From NCBI GenBank assembly GCA_900542445.1, contig UQNN01000006.1, positions 89,988 to 153,987 of the forward strand: a DNA stretch of 64,000 nucleotides, written 5' to 3'. The translations under genes and the position numbers were made by a program. The stretch comes from an uncultured Eubacteriales bacterium. GTDB lineage: Bacteria; Bacillota; Clostridia; Christensenellales; Aristaeellaceae. Shown here in pieces: positions 1 through 9,052 of the stretch (positions within the stretch are counted from its first letter, which is position 1; every line of letters starts with the position of its first letter). The notes under the pieces were generated by a model, which ran no database searches, had not been told where the DNA came from, and saw only the letters and a list, made by a program, of their open reading frames with translations.

Positions 1-1062
1 CGGATAGGTTTTGCCGTTCAGCTCGACGGTCTTGTTTTCAAAATCAATGCGGTGCAGAATCCGGCGGCTCTCCATGTTGTATTCCGGATGACGGCTGAGC
101 AGCTGGCCTTCCAGTTTGAATTGCAGAATCGCGGCCGCTTTGTGCATGCGCGCCAGCTCCATCTCGTCTTCGTGCAATTCCTCGCCGTTGTCGCGCGGCA
201 GAAACGCTTCGCACGGGTCATCCGCATAGCAGGCTGCGGCCAGCGTCGCCAGGGGACGCAGCGAAATGCCGTAGCCGACTTCAAGTGTTTCCAGATTGCC
301 GTATTTCACCGAGGTCACAATGACCTGCGCGATGCAGGCTTCGGACAGCGCCGCCGCGCCCATCCATGCAATATCGTGGTTGCCCCACTGAACATCGACC
401 TGATGGTAGTTTTCCAGTGCGTCCATGATGAGGTCTGCGCGCGGCCCGCGGTCGAAGATATCGCCGATGATATGCAGCCGATCGATGGCCAACACCTGAA
501 TCACGCCGCTGAGCGCAATGATCATCGCGTCGGACTGGCCCGTTTCCAGAATGGACTGCATCACCTCGCGGTAATAGCCTTCTTTATCCGGCGTATTGTC
601 GCTGAGCAGCATTTCCTCCATCAGCGCGCCCATCTCGCGCGGCATCGCGTCGCGCACGCGTTTTCGGGTGTATTTCACTGAGCACATGCGGCAGACTTCC
701 AGCAGCCGGTAAATCGTCAGCCGGTACCACTCCGCGTTGACAACCCCCTGCTTTTTGAGCAGCGCCAGCTTCTCGTCCGGATAGTAGATGAGCGTGGAGA
801 GCATGTCCCGCTCATGGCTGGACAGGATATCGCCGTACAGATCGTTAATCTTGCGTTTGATCACACCGCTGGCGTTATGCAGAATATGCAGAAAGGCAGC
901 GTGCTCGCCGTGCAGATCCGAAAGGAAATGCTCCGTACCCTTGGGCAGACGCAGCACGGCGCGAAGATGCGCCACCTCGGCGGACGCCTCCTGAATGGTT
1001 CGATACTGCTTGCGCAGCAGTTTCAGATAGCGGATTTCCTGCGGAGAAAAACTCTCTCTCAC
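1..1062 (-). CDS. fbp: Fructose-1,6-bisphosphatase class III (partial, 3' end outside window)
   Basis: Hydrolyses fructose-1,6-bisphosphate to fructose-6-phosphate in gluconeogenesis, in the cytoplasm. The frame reads without stops from a GTG at 1062 to the window edge (354 codons), preceded by AAAGGAGG. The calcineurin-like metallophosphatase motifs SDLHGE, GDIFDRGP and WGNHD are all present in order. The family is usually about 640-670 residues, so roughly the N-terminal half is shown. It is the last visible gene of a minus-strand series after ridA, with about 20 bases between them. The identification is firm; only the carboxy end is missing. Confidence 0.93.
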   Translation of the reverse strand, partial: MRESFSPQEIRYLKLLRKQYRTIQEASAEVAHLRAVLRLPKGTEHFLSDLHGEHAAFLHILHNASGVIKRKINDLYGDILSSHERDMLSTLIYYPDEKLALLKKQGVVNAEWYRLTIYRLLEVCRMCSVKYTRKRVRDAMPREMGALMEEMLLSDNTPDKEGYYREVMQSILETGQSDAMIIALSGVIQVLAIDRLHIIGDIFDRGPRADLIMDALENYHQVDVQWGNHDIAWMGAAALSEACIAQVIVTSVKYGNLETLEVGYGISLRPLATLAAACYADDPCEAFLPRDNGEELHEDEMELARMHKAAAILQFKLEGQLLSRHPEYNMESRRILHRIDFENKTVELNGKTYP

Positions 1063-1083
1063 GACGGGACGCCTCCTTTTCTT

Positions 1084-1464
1084 TTACGCTTTTGCGATGC
1101 ACTCCACCTCGATGGAAAGCCCCATCGGCAGCGCGGAAACCTCTACGCACGTGCGCGCCGGATAATCCGGGCCGAAAACCTCGGCATACAGTTTATTGAC
1201 TTCGCTGAAATCCGCAATGTTGGTCAGAAAAACCGTCGTCTTGAGCACGTCGCCCGTGTCTGCGCCCAGTTCGGCGAGCACGGTCTTGATGTTTTCAAAC
1301 GCCTGCTCCGCCTGAGCCAGCGTGCCGCCCTCAGGCGCTTTGCCCGTCTGCGGGTTCACGCCGATCATACCGCTCATGAAGATCATTCCGCCGTAAATCG
1401 TCGCCGTGCAATACGGCCCAACCGCCGCCGGGCCCTTCTGCGTCTTAAAACAAACCTTTTCCAT
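1084..1464 (-). CDS. ridA: RidA family reactive enamine/imine deaminase
   Basis: A 126-residue protein of the YjgF/YER057c/UK114 family, which hydrolyses reactive 2-aminoacrylate and related imines released by PLP enzymes. Length is typical. Visible family features are the N-terminal GPYCTATIYGG region, the central FENIKTVLAELGAD helix and the C-terminal RTCVEVSALPMG segment with the conserved arginine that binds the substrate carboxylate. ATG at 1464 follows a GGGAGG-type ribosome site. It lies between the VanW gene and fbp on the same strand. Function is by family only. Confidence 0.93.
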   Translation of the reverse strand: MEKVCFKTQKGPAAVGPYCTATIYGGMIFMSGMIGVNPQTGKAPEGGTLAQAEQAFENIKTVLAELGADTGDVLKTTVFLTNIADFSEVNKLYAEVFGPDYPARTCVEVSALPMGLSIEVECIAKA

Positions 1465-1555
1465 TCCTTTTTCCTCCCTGTCGTTTGTATTCCTGCATGC
1501 GCTTTATCAGCGCATTTCATGCCGCTTTCACCGCCGCGTTTTTCCGCAGCGGCGC

Positions 1556-3019
1556 TCAGTTTCTCTGCTGAACGCCGACATAGACAATCTGCGCCATGGC
1601 GTCGTAGGTATCCTCGGAAACCACGCGAACGGTTTCCCCGTTTTCATCCACGAGACTCACCGTCGCGCGATAGCCCGGCCTTGCCTCGCTAACCGGAATC
1701 CGCTCGTCCGCATAGGTCGCATAACGCCCCTCGCTGTCGCGCACATAGACGGGCTCTTCCGGCGCGTCGATCGTCTCCACTTCGCTGACCAGCGAAAACC
1801 GGCTTTCGTTCTCTTTTCCGATGAGCTGCCATTCCATCGTCTGGCCATCGTTTTCCGCATATACGCGCACAACCAGGAACAGCGGGGCATCCGTATTATT
1901 GGTCAAAACCAAGTCCAAACCCTGATCGGAAACGGCGGCTTCCTGACCGATTTCACAGTAATCGACCGGATAAACCGCCGCGCTCCGCTCGGCAATTTCC
2001 AGTCCGCCCAGCAGCGCCAGCCGATACAGCGCGGTGGAAACCTGGCAGACGCCGCCGCCCACGCCGACAATATTCTGGCCGTAAGCGGGTTCCTCCGCCG
2101 CCGTGTAGCCGGATTCTTCCGTCCGCATACCAACGGTCTGATTGAACGAAAGGCTCTCGCCCGGCTCAATCCTCGCGCCCTGGAATTGAACCGCTGCAAG
2201 CGCCGCATTCTCCTGAGCCGCCGCGCTGCCGGAAAGCGGCACAATCACCCGCGCGCGAAGCACCGTCGCATTTTCAAGCTCCACACGGTAAACCTTCGGC
2301 GAAATTTCTTTCGGCTTAAGCGCTTCTGTCTCTGGCGAAAGATTCAAAATCGAGGCTTCAATCCGCGCACGGATTGCGTCGGTTTCCAGTTCCCGTCCGG
2401 CCTGTTCGTCCGTAAAGCGGAACGGTTCGCTGTTGCCCGCCACATAGGCGACGGTCGCGTCCACGCTGTCGCAGTCGATATCGGCCTTCATGTTGGCGAG
2501 GAACGCGTCCACCGCGTCCATGTCATAGGTCAAAACGGGTTTTTCCGCCCGCCCGTCGCCGCGCAGCGATAGCATGGCCAGGTAGCGCGTGAGCATATTG
2601 CCGCCGCGCCCAATCTGCCAAAGCGGGTCGAGCGTCGCCGCCGTATCGACAGCGAGCGACACCGCCGCGCCGTCCAGCGTATACGTGCGCTCTCCCCACG
2701 TCAGGGTATACTGCCATGCGGAAACCGCGTCGCCCGTCAGCATCGCCAGCGCCGCCGCGCCCTCCTGTGCCGTCAGACCGCCGAGCGCATAGCCGGAAAT
2801 CGACGTATTCGGCAAAAACTTGTCGGCATATGGCGCGGTCTGCGCATACAAAAACAGCGTACAGGACCCGATAAGCACCGCAATCAAAAAGATGACCAGC
2901 GAAACGACGCCCGCCGTGCCGATTCCCTTTTTGCGTTTTTTGTTCTTTTTCGGTTTCTTCGGCGATTTCGCCTTGGGCGGCATGCTTTTCTGCGGCGGCG
3001 TATAGCCTGCCTGCGTCAT
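1556..3019 (-). CDS. VanW family protein with N-terminal membrane anchor
   Basis: About 487 residues. A very basic proline/lysine-rich cytoplasmic tail is followed by one membrane segment (roughly residues 37-60) and a large external part. That part has a peptidoglycan-binding-4-like region in the middle and a VanW domain at the C-terminal half (FNQTVG, GVGGGVCQVSTALYRLAL, YPVDYCEIGQ). VanW domains are found in cell-wall-associated Firmicutes proteins of unknown biochemistry; the name does not imply vancomycin resistance. Start choice: AGGTGA precedes both a TTG at 3028 and the ATG at 3019; I use the ATG. A GTG at 3037 is also in frame. Confidence 0.88.
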   Translation of the reverse strand: MTQAGYTPPQKSMPPKAKSPKKPKKNKKRKKGIGTAGVVSLVIFLIAVLIGSCTLFLYAQTAPYADKFLPNTSISGYALGGLTAQEGAAALAMLTGDAVSAWQYTLTWGERTYTLDGAAVSLAVDTAATLDPLWQIGRGGNMLTRYLAMLSLRGDGRAEKPVLTYDMDAVDAFLANMKADIDCDSVDATVAYVAGNSEPFRFTDEQAGRELETDAIRARIEASILNLSPETEALKPKEISPKVYRVELENATVLRARVIVPLSGSAAAQENAALAAVQFQGARIEPGESLSFNQTVGMRTEESGYTAAEEPAYGQNIVGVGGGVCQVSTALYRLALLGGLEIAERSAAVYPVDYCEIGQEAAVSDQGLDLVLTNNTDAPLFLVVRVYAENDGQTMEWQLIGKENESRFSLVSEVETIDAPEEPVYVRDSEGRYATYADERIPVSEARPGYRATVSLVDENGETVRVVSEDTYDAMAQIVYVGVQQRN

Positions 3020-3061
3020 CGTCGGCAATCCGATCACCTCGTTTCAGATTCAATACGTTCT

Positions 3062-3090
3062 ATTATATATGCACGTTTGTGTAGTTTCAT
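3062..3090 (-). promoter_or_regulatory. Possible sigma-A promoter for the VanW gene
   Basis: On the minus strand ATGAAA (3085-3090) is 17 bases from a perfect TATAAT (3062-3067), about 40 bases before the VanW start. The -35 is only a partial match and touches the end of the PHP gene, so confidence is moderate. Confidence 0.45.
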
Positions 3091-3091
3091 T

Positions 3092-3928
3092 TCAAAGATC
3101 GATTCGATTCATCAGCCTGCGCATATCCGCTTCCATCGTCGTCCAGCGCTCAAGCCCCTCGCCGATCCGGCTCTGACGCACCTGCGGGCCATGGAAATCG
3201 CTGCCGCCCGTCGTCAGCATCCCCTCCCGTTCCGCCAAATGTTCGAGAAACGGCAGGTTGTTGTTCGCCGCGCTAGGATGATAAACCTCGATGCCTGCAA
3301 GCCCCTGTCCATGCCATTCGTGCACCAGCGATTCAAGGGCCATCTCACCCATTTTCAGCTCCATTGGGTGTGCCAATACGGCCACGCCGCCCGCGCCCGC
3401 AATCAGTTTGGCCGCCTCTGCGACCTTGACCTCCGTCTTAGGCACATAGCCGCATTTTCCCGGCAGCAGGTATTTGTCAAACGCGTTACTCACCGAGTTC
3501 GCATACCCCGCCTCAACCAACACGCGCGCCACATGCGGCCGGGCGACAACGCCGCGAGCCAGCTCCATCACACGATCCAGCGAAATCTCCGCGCCGTTTT
3601 CACGCAGTTGACGCACCATCTTCTCCGCGCGCGTCTGCCGCTCCATCGTCCGCATGCGGCAGAATTCCAGCATTCGCTCGTCGTAAGGATCAAAGCCATA
3701 GCCGAGAATGTGAATCTCCTTTTGCGCGCCGCAGCTCAGCTCCACGCCGGGGATCAGCGTCACGCCGCAGTCGCGCGCCGCGTCCTGCGCGCGCGAAATG
3801 CCCTCCACGCTGTCATGATCCGTCAGCGCCAGATGGGTAAAACCCATCTCTGCCGCCAACGCAACCAGCTCGTCCGGTTCCAGCGTGCCGTCCGACGCGG
3901 TGGAATGAAGATGCAAATCCGCTTTCAT
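3092..3928 (-). CDS. PHP domain phosphoesterase (TrpH/YciV-like)
   Basis: A 278-residue PHP-family metal-dependent phosphoesterase. The metal-binding motifs are visible: DLHLHS at residues 4-9, LTDHDS near 34-39, PGVELSC, an AHPMELK segment and GGSDFHG near the C-terminus. This matches the YciV/TrpH group, which includes 3',5'-nucleoside bisphosphate phosphatases and 5'-3' exonucleases on short RNA. The ATG at 3928 has AGGAGG at good spacing. A strong hairpin lies between it and ftsH, so it may have its own promoter. Substrate is not deducible. Confidence 0.9.
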   Translation of the reverse strand: MKADLHLHSTASDGTLEPDELVALAAEMGFTHLALTDHDSVEGISRAQDAARDCGVTLIPGVELSCGAQKEIHILGYGFDPYDERMLEFCRMRTMERQTRAEKMVRQLRENGAEISLDRVMELARGVVARPHVARVLVEAGYANSVSNAFDKYLLPGKCGYVPKTEVKVAEAAKLIAGAGGVAVLAHPMELKMGEMALESLVHEWHGQGLAGIEVYHPSAANNNLPFLEHLAEREGMLTTGGSDFHGPQVRQSRIGEGLERWTTMEADMRRLMNRIDL

Positions 3929-3995
3929 GTCGTTTCCTCCTGAGGTTCTGCCTTTCCGTGTCGCGCAAAAGATCTCGCGCGATAGGGAAAAGCAG

Positions 3996-4021
3996 ACGCC
4001 GCGCCTTTTCCGGCGCGGCGT
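3996..4021 (-). terminator. Terminator after ftsH
   Basis: A perfect 10-bp stem (ACGCCGCGCC 3996-4005 with GGCGCGGCGT 4012-4021) and 6-base loop, followed on the minus strand by CTGCTTTTCCC. It starts 11 bases beyond the ftsH stop codon. The U tract is short. Confidence 0.7.
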
Positions 4022-4032
4022 CCGCCTGTCTG

Positions 4033-5961
4033 TTAAATCTGTTCCGGCTCTTTGAGCACGTTTTCTTCCCGCTTTTCGGGGCAGGGTTCGCCCTTCAGGA
4101 AGGCCACAAATTCCGCGCGATCGATGGTCTCTTTTTCAACCAGCAGGTCGGAAAGGCCGTCGAGCTGAGCGCGGTGCTCAGTAAGGATCGCCATAGCGCG
4201 CGCCAGCGCATCGTTCATCTTGCGCTGCACTTCCGCGTCGATACGCGCGGCCACGTCCTCGCTGTACGTGCGGCTCTGCTGACCGTAGTCGCGCGCGAGG
4301 AACACCTCGTCATGGTCGCCGCCGAGATAAATCGGCCCCATGTCGTCGCTCATGCCGTACTGCGTCACCATGCGGCGGCAGATATCGGTCGCGCGCTGCA
4401 AATCGCTGCTCGCGCCGGTGGACATCTGCCCCATGACCAGCGTTTCTGCCGCATAGCCGCCCAGCGCCATCGCCACAAAATCCAGCAGCTGGGCGCGGGT
4501 GGTGAAGTCGCTCTCCTTATCCGGCAGCAGCAGCGTGTGTCCGCCGCTTCCGCCGCGCGGCATGATCGTCACCAGATGCACGTCGTCGCAGCCGTCCAGC
4601 AGTTCGCCGACAATCGCGTGACCCGCTTCGTGGCAGGCGACAAGGCGCTTATCCTCGTCGCTGACAATGTGGCTCTTCTTCTCCGGACCCATCTGCACGC
4701 GCTCGATCGCGTCGTTGAGGTGGCGCATGGTGATCTTATCCTTGCCCTCGCGCGCGCAGAGAATCGCCGCTTCGTTCATGATGTTTTCCAGATCCGCGCC
4801 CGCGAAATACGGCGTGCGCTTGGCGATGTTCGCCAAATCCACGTCGTCCGCCAGCGGCTTCTCCTTCGCATGCACGCGCAGAATCGCCTCGCGGCCGCGC
4901 ACATCGGGATAGCCGACGGTGATCTGGCGGTCAAAACGGCCCGGACGCAGCAACGCCGGATCGAGAATGTCCTTGCGGTTCGTCGCCGCCAGCACGATCA
5001 CGCCCTCGTTCACCGCAAAGCCGTCCATTTCAACGAGCAGCTGGTTGAGCGTCTGTTCGCGCTCGTCGTGGCCGCCGCCCATGCCTGCGCCGCGTCTGCG
5101 GCCCACCGCGTCGATTTCATCGATAAAAACGATGCACGGCGCATGTTTCTTCGCCTGGTCAAACAAATCGCGCACGCGGCTTGCGCCCACGCCGACAAAC
5201 ATTTCCACAAAGTCCGAACCGGAAATGGACATAAACGGCACGCCTGCTTCGCCCGCGACGGCCTTCGCCAGCAGCGTTTTGCCTGTGCCGGGCGGGCCGA
5301 CAAGCAGCACGCCCTTGGGAATGCGCGCGCCGACCGCCGTAAATCTGCGCGGATTTTTGAGGAACTCGACCAGCTCCTGCATCTCTTCTTTTTCTTCGAC
5401 CGCGCCCGCGACGTCCGCAAAGGTGACGCGGTTGCCGTCCGGCTCAAACACGCGCGCCGGGCTGTGGCCGAAGGTCATCATCTTGCCACCGCCGCCGCCC
5501 TGCTGGCGCATCATCATCATCCAGAACGCCATCAGGCCGACCGTCATGATGATATACGGCAGCATTTCCAGCAGCCACGGCGTGGTCGGCTGGGGCAGAT
5601 AGCTCAAATCAAAGCCGAGGTCGATTTCGGTCACGTCGTCCGCCGTCGTGCCCGCCTTGCGCGCGGCCAGCTGACGGCAGGTTTCTACAAACGTATCCCG
5701 CGAAATGATGGCGCTGAAATCATAGGCCGAGTTTGAAAACGCGCTCAGCGGAATGTTGCTCGCCTTCATGTGCGCATAGGCCACATCGTCCTCCAGCGCA
5801 ACCGCATCGATCACCCCGCTGTCGATGTATTCAAACAGCTTGGCCGCCTCGATCCGCTGTCCCCGCTGGCTGCTGAACGAAGAGGAAAACAGCTGGGCGG
5901 CAATCAGCACGCCAATGATAATCAACGCATAAATCGGAAAGCCCTTATATGATTTTTTCAA
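4033..5961 (-). CDS. ftsH: ATP-dependent zinc metalloprotease FtsH
   Basis: A 642-residue membrane-anchored AAA+ protease that degrades unneeded or damaged membrane and regulatory proteins. Order of parts: TM1 near residues 8-24, external loop, TM2 near 130-150, AAA module with Walker A GPPGTGKT at about 222-229, Walker B CIVFIDEIDAVG, second region of homology ending LLRPGRFDRQI, then the HEAGH zinc site at about 445. Start is TTG at 5961 with GGAGG six bases upstream. It closes the classic tilS-hpt-ftsH block. A Gly-rich stretch follows TM2. Confidence 0.97.
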   Translation of the reverse strand: MKKSYKGFPIYALIIIGVLIAAQLFSSSFSSQRGQRIEAAKLFEYIDSGVIDAVALEDDVAYAHMKASNIPLSAFSNSAYDFSAIISRDTFVETCRQLAARKAGTTADDVTEIDLGFDLSYLPQPTTPWLLEMLPYIIMTVGLMAFWMMMMRQQGGGGGKMMTFGHSPARVFEPDGNRVTFADVAGAVEEKEEMQELVEFLKNPRRFTAVGARIPKGVLLVGPPGTGKTLLAKAVAGEAGVPFMSISGSDFVEMFVGVGASRVRDLFDQAKKHAPCIVFIDEIDAVGRRRGAGMGGGHDEREQTLNQLLVEMDGFAVNEGVIVLAATNRKDILDPALLRPGRFDRQITVGYPDVRGREAILRVHAKEKPLADDVDLANIAKRTPYFAGADLENIMNEAAILCAREGKDKITMRHLNDAIERVQMGPEKKSHIVSDEDKRLVACHEAGHAIVGELLDGCDDVHLVTIMPRGGSGGHTLLLPDKESDFTTRAQLLDFVAMALGGYAAETLVMGQMSTGASSDLQRATDICRRMVTQYGMSDDMGPIYLGGDHDEVFLARDYGQQSRTYSEDVAARIDAEVQRKMNDALARAMAILTEHRAQLDGLSDLLVEKETIDRAEFVAFLKGEPCPEKREENVLKEPEQI

Positions 5962-6006
5962 TGGGAACCTCCAGTTGGCGCGGCCTGAGCCGCGGCGAAA
6001 AAAATT

Positions 6007-6564
6007 TTATTCGTAGATTTCCGGACGCAGCACGCCGATATCCGGCAGGTTCCGATACTTTTCGGCATAGTCAAGGCCGTAACCGACGACGAACTCATCC
6101 GGAATCGTGAAGCCGAAATAATCCACATGCAGCGGCACGCGGCGGCGCTCCGGCTTATCCAGCAGCGTGGCGATATGCAGCGAGGCCGCGCCGCGGCTGA
6201 GCAGATTCTCCTTGAGGAACGAGAGCGTCATGCCGGAATCGACGATATCCTCGATGATCAGCACGTCCCTGCCGTTGATCGGCTTATCCAGATCCTTGAG
6301 AATGCGCACCACGCCGGAAGACTTGGTCGCGCTTCCATAGCTGGAAATCGCCATGAAATCCATCGTCATCGGCAGGTCGATTTCGCGAACCAGATCCACA
6401 AAGAACACCACCGCGCCTTTGAGGATGCAGATGACCGTCAAATCCTTGCCCTCGAAATCGCGGGTGATTTCCGCGCCCATCTCCTTGACGCGCTTGGCAA
6501 TCTGGTCGCGCGTAATCAGCAGCTCGTCCTTCAAATCGGCATACGTTTTTCTTTGCTCATTCAT
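6007..6564 (-). CDS. hpt: Hypoxanthine phosphoribosyltransferase
   Basis: A 185-residue purine-salvage enzyme that converts hypoxanthine (and guanine) with PRPP to IMP/GMP. The PRPP loop is EDIVDSGMTL, preceded by the family's SSYGSATKSSG flexible loop, and the C-terminal VVGYGLDYAEKYRN is typical. The start is ATG at 6564, inside the last codons of tilS (8-base overlap), with an AGGGGG ribosome site in the tilS end. Translational coupling with tilS is likely. A longer in-frame extension upstream lies inside tilS and is not real. Confidence 0.96.
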   Translation of the reverse strand: MNEQRKTYADLKDELLITRDQIAKRVKEMGAEITRDFEGKDLTVICILKGAVVFFVDLVREIDLPMTMDFMAISSYGSATKSSGVVRILKDLDKPINGRDVLIIEDIVDSGMTLSFLKENLLSRGAASLHIATLLDKPERRRVPLHVDYFGFTIPDEFVVGYGLDYAEKYRNLPDIGVLRPEIYE

Positions 6565-7951
6565 GCTTTTGTTCCCCCTGATTTTTTGATTGTTGTTGGG
6601 CCGCCGTCGAGCGGAAATCGCCGCCGAACCGGTTGACAAACTCAACCAGCACGCGCGCGCCGCCCGCACTGCGGCATATCTCAGCCGGACGAACGCCCGG
6701 CATCCATAGCACTGTGTCTCCCCGTTTGAGCACGGGCACGCTTCTGCGCAGCGCATGCTCTACATTTTCCAGCAGTTTTTTCATCCGCACAGGGCGATTT
6801 GCCCCAAACGGCGTCATCCTGTCGCCGCTTTGCCACGGCATAAGCGCCGCGCCTTGCAGCAGGCTTTCATCCATCGCCTGGCTGCGCATGCCGTCGCCCG
6901 TCTCGTCTGCCCCGGCTCGTCGAACGCGCACCGTGCCGAACGGCGTTTCGGTCTCTCCCCACGGATTGAGCATTGTCGGCGCAGCAACTTCTTCCTGTCG
7001 GAGAACGGCGACGTAAGCCGTGCCGATTTCCGCCCGCGCGCTGTCGGTCAGGTTGACTGCGCCGCACGTCGGCAGCAAATCCAGCAGTTTGGCAATCACC
7101 TGTGCGCTCTGCGTCGGCACGCCCGCCGACTCGATCAACCGGACAAGCGTGCGCCCCGCCAGCGCCGGATGCAGCCCCGCCAGTTTTTCCTTGGGCAGGC
7201 ATGCGCCGTTCACCAGCATCAGCGGCCGATTCAGCCCCAGCTCGCCAAGCCTTGCGGAAAAGTAATCCTCATCCCGCTGGGCCGACGAAGCCAGCCGCGC
7301 CAGCGCCGCCCGCGCATCGGGATACGCCGCCTCCAGCGCCGGAAGCGCGGCATGGCGAATGCGGTTCCTCGCGTAATCCTGACAGACGTTGGTTTCATCC
7401 TCGCGCCACGGCTGGCCGATGCTTTGCAGATAGGCGCGGAGCTGTTCCGGTGTAAACGTCAACAGCGGACGGATGATGTTCCCCCGCCGCGCCCGCATGG
7501 CGCAAAGCCCGCGGACGTCGCTTCCCCGCGCCGCGTGCAGCAGCACGGTTTCCGCCTGATCCCCCTGATGGTGCGCCAGCGCGATTGCGTCCGCGCCGAC
7601 AGCTTTCGCCGTCTCCATCAGAGAATCATAGCGCAGCGTTCGCGCAGCGTCTTCAAGGCCGCACTTATGTGCCCTGGCATAGGCCGTTGCATCCACCCGA
7701 CTGCCGTAAAACGGTATGTTCTTTTGTGCGCACAGCGCCTCCACAAAGCGCATATCCTCCACCGAGGCCGCGCCGCGAATGCCGTGCTCTACGTGTGCAC
7801 AGGAGATTTGAAGCGGAAACGCTTCCCGAATTTCATCGAAAAGGCACAGCAGCGCCGTCGAATCCGCGCCGCCGCTCACCGCGACCAGCACATGTTGGCC
7901 GGGCGAAACCCCGCACGCTTCCTTTAAGCGGATGACAAATGTTTCCCGCAT
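6557..7951 (-). CDS. tilS: tRNA(Ile)-lysidine synthetase TilS
   Basis: 464 residues. Converts C34 of the CAU-anticodon tRNA-Ile to lysidine, using lysine and ATP, which is essential for AUA decoding. The N-type ATP pyrophosphatase P-loop AVSGGADST is at residues 24-32, followed by HVEHGIRG and the AHHQGDQAETVLLHAARGS segment; a C-terminal TilS substrate-binding domain follows. Two ATGs compete (7957 and 7951). AGGAG lies one base before the first but seven before the second, so 7951 is chosen. First gene of the tilS-hpt-ftsH unit. Confidence 0.95.
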   Translation of the reverse strand: MRETFVIRLKEACGVSPGQHVLVAVSGGADSTALLCLFDEIREAFPLQISCAHVEHGIRGAASVEDMRFVEALCAQKNIPFYGSRVDATAYARAHKCGLEDAARTLRYDSLMETAKAVGADAIALAHHQGDQAETVLLHAARGSDVRGLCAMRARRGNIIRPLLTFTPEQLRAYLQSIGQPWREDETNVCQDYARNRIRHAALPALEAAYPDARAALARLASSAQRDEDYFSARLGELGLNRPLMLVNGACLPKEKLAGLHPALAGRTLVRLIESAGVPTQSAQVIAKLLDLLPTCGAVNLTDSARAEIGTAYVAVLRQEEVAAPTMLNPWGETETPFGTVRVRRAGADETGDGMRSQAMDESLLQGAALMPWQSGDRMTPFGANRPVRMKKLLENVEHALRRSVPVLKRGDTVLWMPGVRPAEICRSAGGARVLVEFVNRFGGDFRSTAAQQQSKNQGEQKHE

Positions 7952-7978
7952 GCTCATACTCCTATCTACACAGTTTCT

Positions 7979-8007
7979 ATTGTACCCTCTAAGCGCGAAA
8001 TTGGCAA
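7979..8007 (-). promoter_or_regulatory. Sigma-A promoter for tilS-hpt-ftsH
   Basis: Minus strand TTGCCA (8002-8007), 17-base spacer, TACAAT (7979-7984). The expected start of transcription is about 20 bases before the tilS start codon. The same TTGCCA...TACAAT pair occurs before the DnaD gene at 17174-17203. Confidence 0.75.
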
Positions 8008-8010
8008 GGC

Positions 8011-8086
8011 TTATGGGCAAAAAAAGCGGTGGGATTCGCTGTAAACGACAGGTCAAGCCTGCACACCCTTCCGCCGAAGCCCATAA
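8011..8086 (-). other. Structured non-coding segment between spo0A and tilS
   Basis: A closing helix TTATGGGC (8079-8086 on the minus strand) with GCCCATAA (8011-8018) encloses a second helix GCGG/CCGC plus GGG/CCC. That holds a small CAGG/CCTG hairpin. On the minus strand the inner helix is followed by seven U residues (8019-8025). It could be a second spo0A terminator or a small structured RNA. I could not match it to SRP RNA, 6S or a riboswitch I know. No open frame of note lies here. Confidence 0.35.
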
Positions 8087-8132
8087 ATAGAAAGGTTTTG
8101 TATATATGCCCAAACCGCGGCTTTCTCTATGC

Positions 8133-8171
8133 AAAAAGAGCGGACGCGTTTCGTGTGCGTTCGCTCTTTTT
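8133..8171. terminator. Bidirectional-type terminator after spo0A
   Basis: AAAAAGAGCG (8133-8142) pairs with CGCTCTTTTT (8162-8171), extended by ACGC/GCGT around a short loop. It has an A/U-rich run on both sides and sits 60 bases after the spo0A stop codon. Confidence 0.85.
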
Positions 8172-8231
8172 ATGCCGTTTTTTACGGTGTCTTGTAAAGC
8201 AGTTTTTTTGAATCTGATGCTTGTTCCCCTG

Positions 8232-9020
8232 TTACGCCGTCCGATCCACGCTGAGCCGGTCAGCGACCAACGCGATGAACTCGCCGTTGGTCGGCTTATC
8301 ATCCAGCGAGCAGACGTTCTTGCCGAATGCCTCGTCCAGCGCGTCGATGCGCCCGCGGTTCCATGCCACCTCGATCGCGTGGCGGATGGCGCGCTCAACC
8401 TTACTGGACGTCGTGCCGAAGCGGTGCGCAATGCCGGGGTACAGCTCCTTGGTGATGCGGCTCATCAGTTCCGGATTATCCATCACCATGCGCACAGCTT
8501 CGCGCAGATACTGGTAGCCCTTAATGTGCGCGGGAATGCCGACCGTCAGGAAGAGATTCGCGATCCGCTCTTCCAACGTTTCGCCGCTGGGCTTGCCGCC
8601 CTGCTTCTGAATCATCTTGGCGCTGAGCGCCTCGGCGCGCAGGCTCTCGCCCGCCGCCTCATAGACGCGCTGCGCCAGCATCATGAAATCAAACGGCTTG
8701 ACCATGTAATAGTTCACACCGAGATTGACCGCGCGGGAAATAAAGTCGTCGCGCCCCAGCGCGGTCAGCGCAATCACGCCGGGCTGCTTGGACAGCTTCA
8801 TCGCCTGAAGCCGCTCAAGCACCGCATAACCGTCCATCTGCGGCATAATCAGGTCGCAGACCAGCACATCCGGCTCGCATTCGGTCACCAGCCGCAGCGT
8901 TTCCACGCCGTCTCCTGCCGTGCCGACAACCTCGATGCCGTTCTGCTCCTGCAAATACTCGGCGACCATGTCCCTGAGCTGTATATTGTCATCCGCAACA
9001 ACTACACGTACTGTATCCAT
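8232..9020 (-). CDS. spo0A: Stage 0 sporulation response regulator Spo0A
   Basis: 262 residues. Master regulator of entry into sporulation, activated by the phosphorelay or by orphan kinases. The receiver domain has acidic residues D10 and D11, the phospho-acceptor D56 (in VCDLIMPQ) and K108. The C-terminal effector domain has the nearly invariant Spo0A recognition helix (SSKVERAIRHAIEVAW). The start is ATG 9020 with AGGAGG at eight bases; the in-frame extension upstream is rejected. Shows that the organism has, or recently had, the endospore programme. Probable Spo0A-box-like sites lie upstream. Confidence 0.97.
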   Translation of the reverse strand: MDTVRVVVADDNIQLRDMVAEYLQEQNGIEVVGTAGDGVETLRLVTECEPDVLVCDLIMPQMDGYAVLERLQAMKLSKQPGVIALTALGRDDFISRAVNLGVNYYMVKPFDFMMLAQRVYEAAGESLRAEALSAKMIQKQGGKPSGETLEERIANLFLTVGIPAHIKGYQYLREAVRMVMDNPELMSRITKELYPGIAHRFGTTSSKVERAIRHAIEVAWNRGRIDALDEAFGKNVCSLDDKPTNGEFIALVADRLSVDRTA

Positions 9021-9052
9021 TCTGGCAACCTCCTGTAATCCAATTTTATTTT

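Noticed and set aside
1556..3019. VanW gene as a vancomycin-resistance marker
   Set aside because: No vanA/B, vanH or vanX ligase/dipeptidase genes nearby; VanW-domain proteins are common in sensitive Firmicutes.
8011..8086. Assignment of the structured segment as SRP RNA or a known riboswitch
   Set aside because: The conserved SRP loop (GGAAG with GCAG) is absent on both strands, and no riboswitch core that I know is matched.
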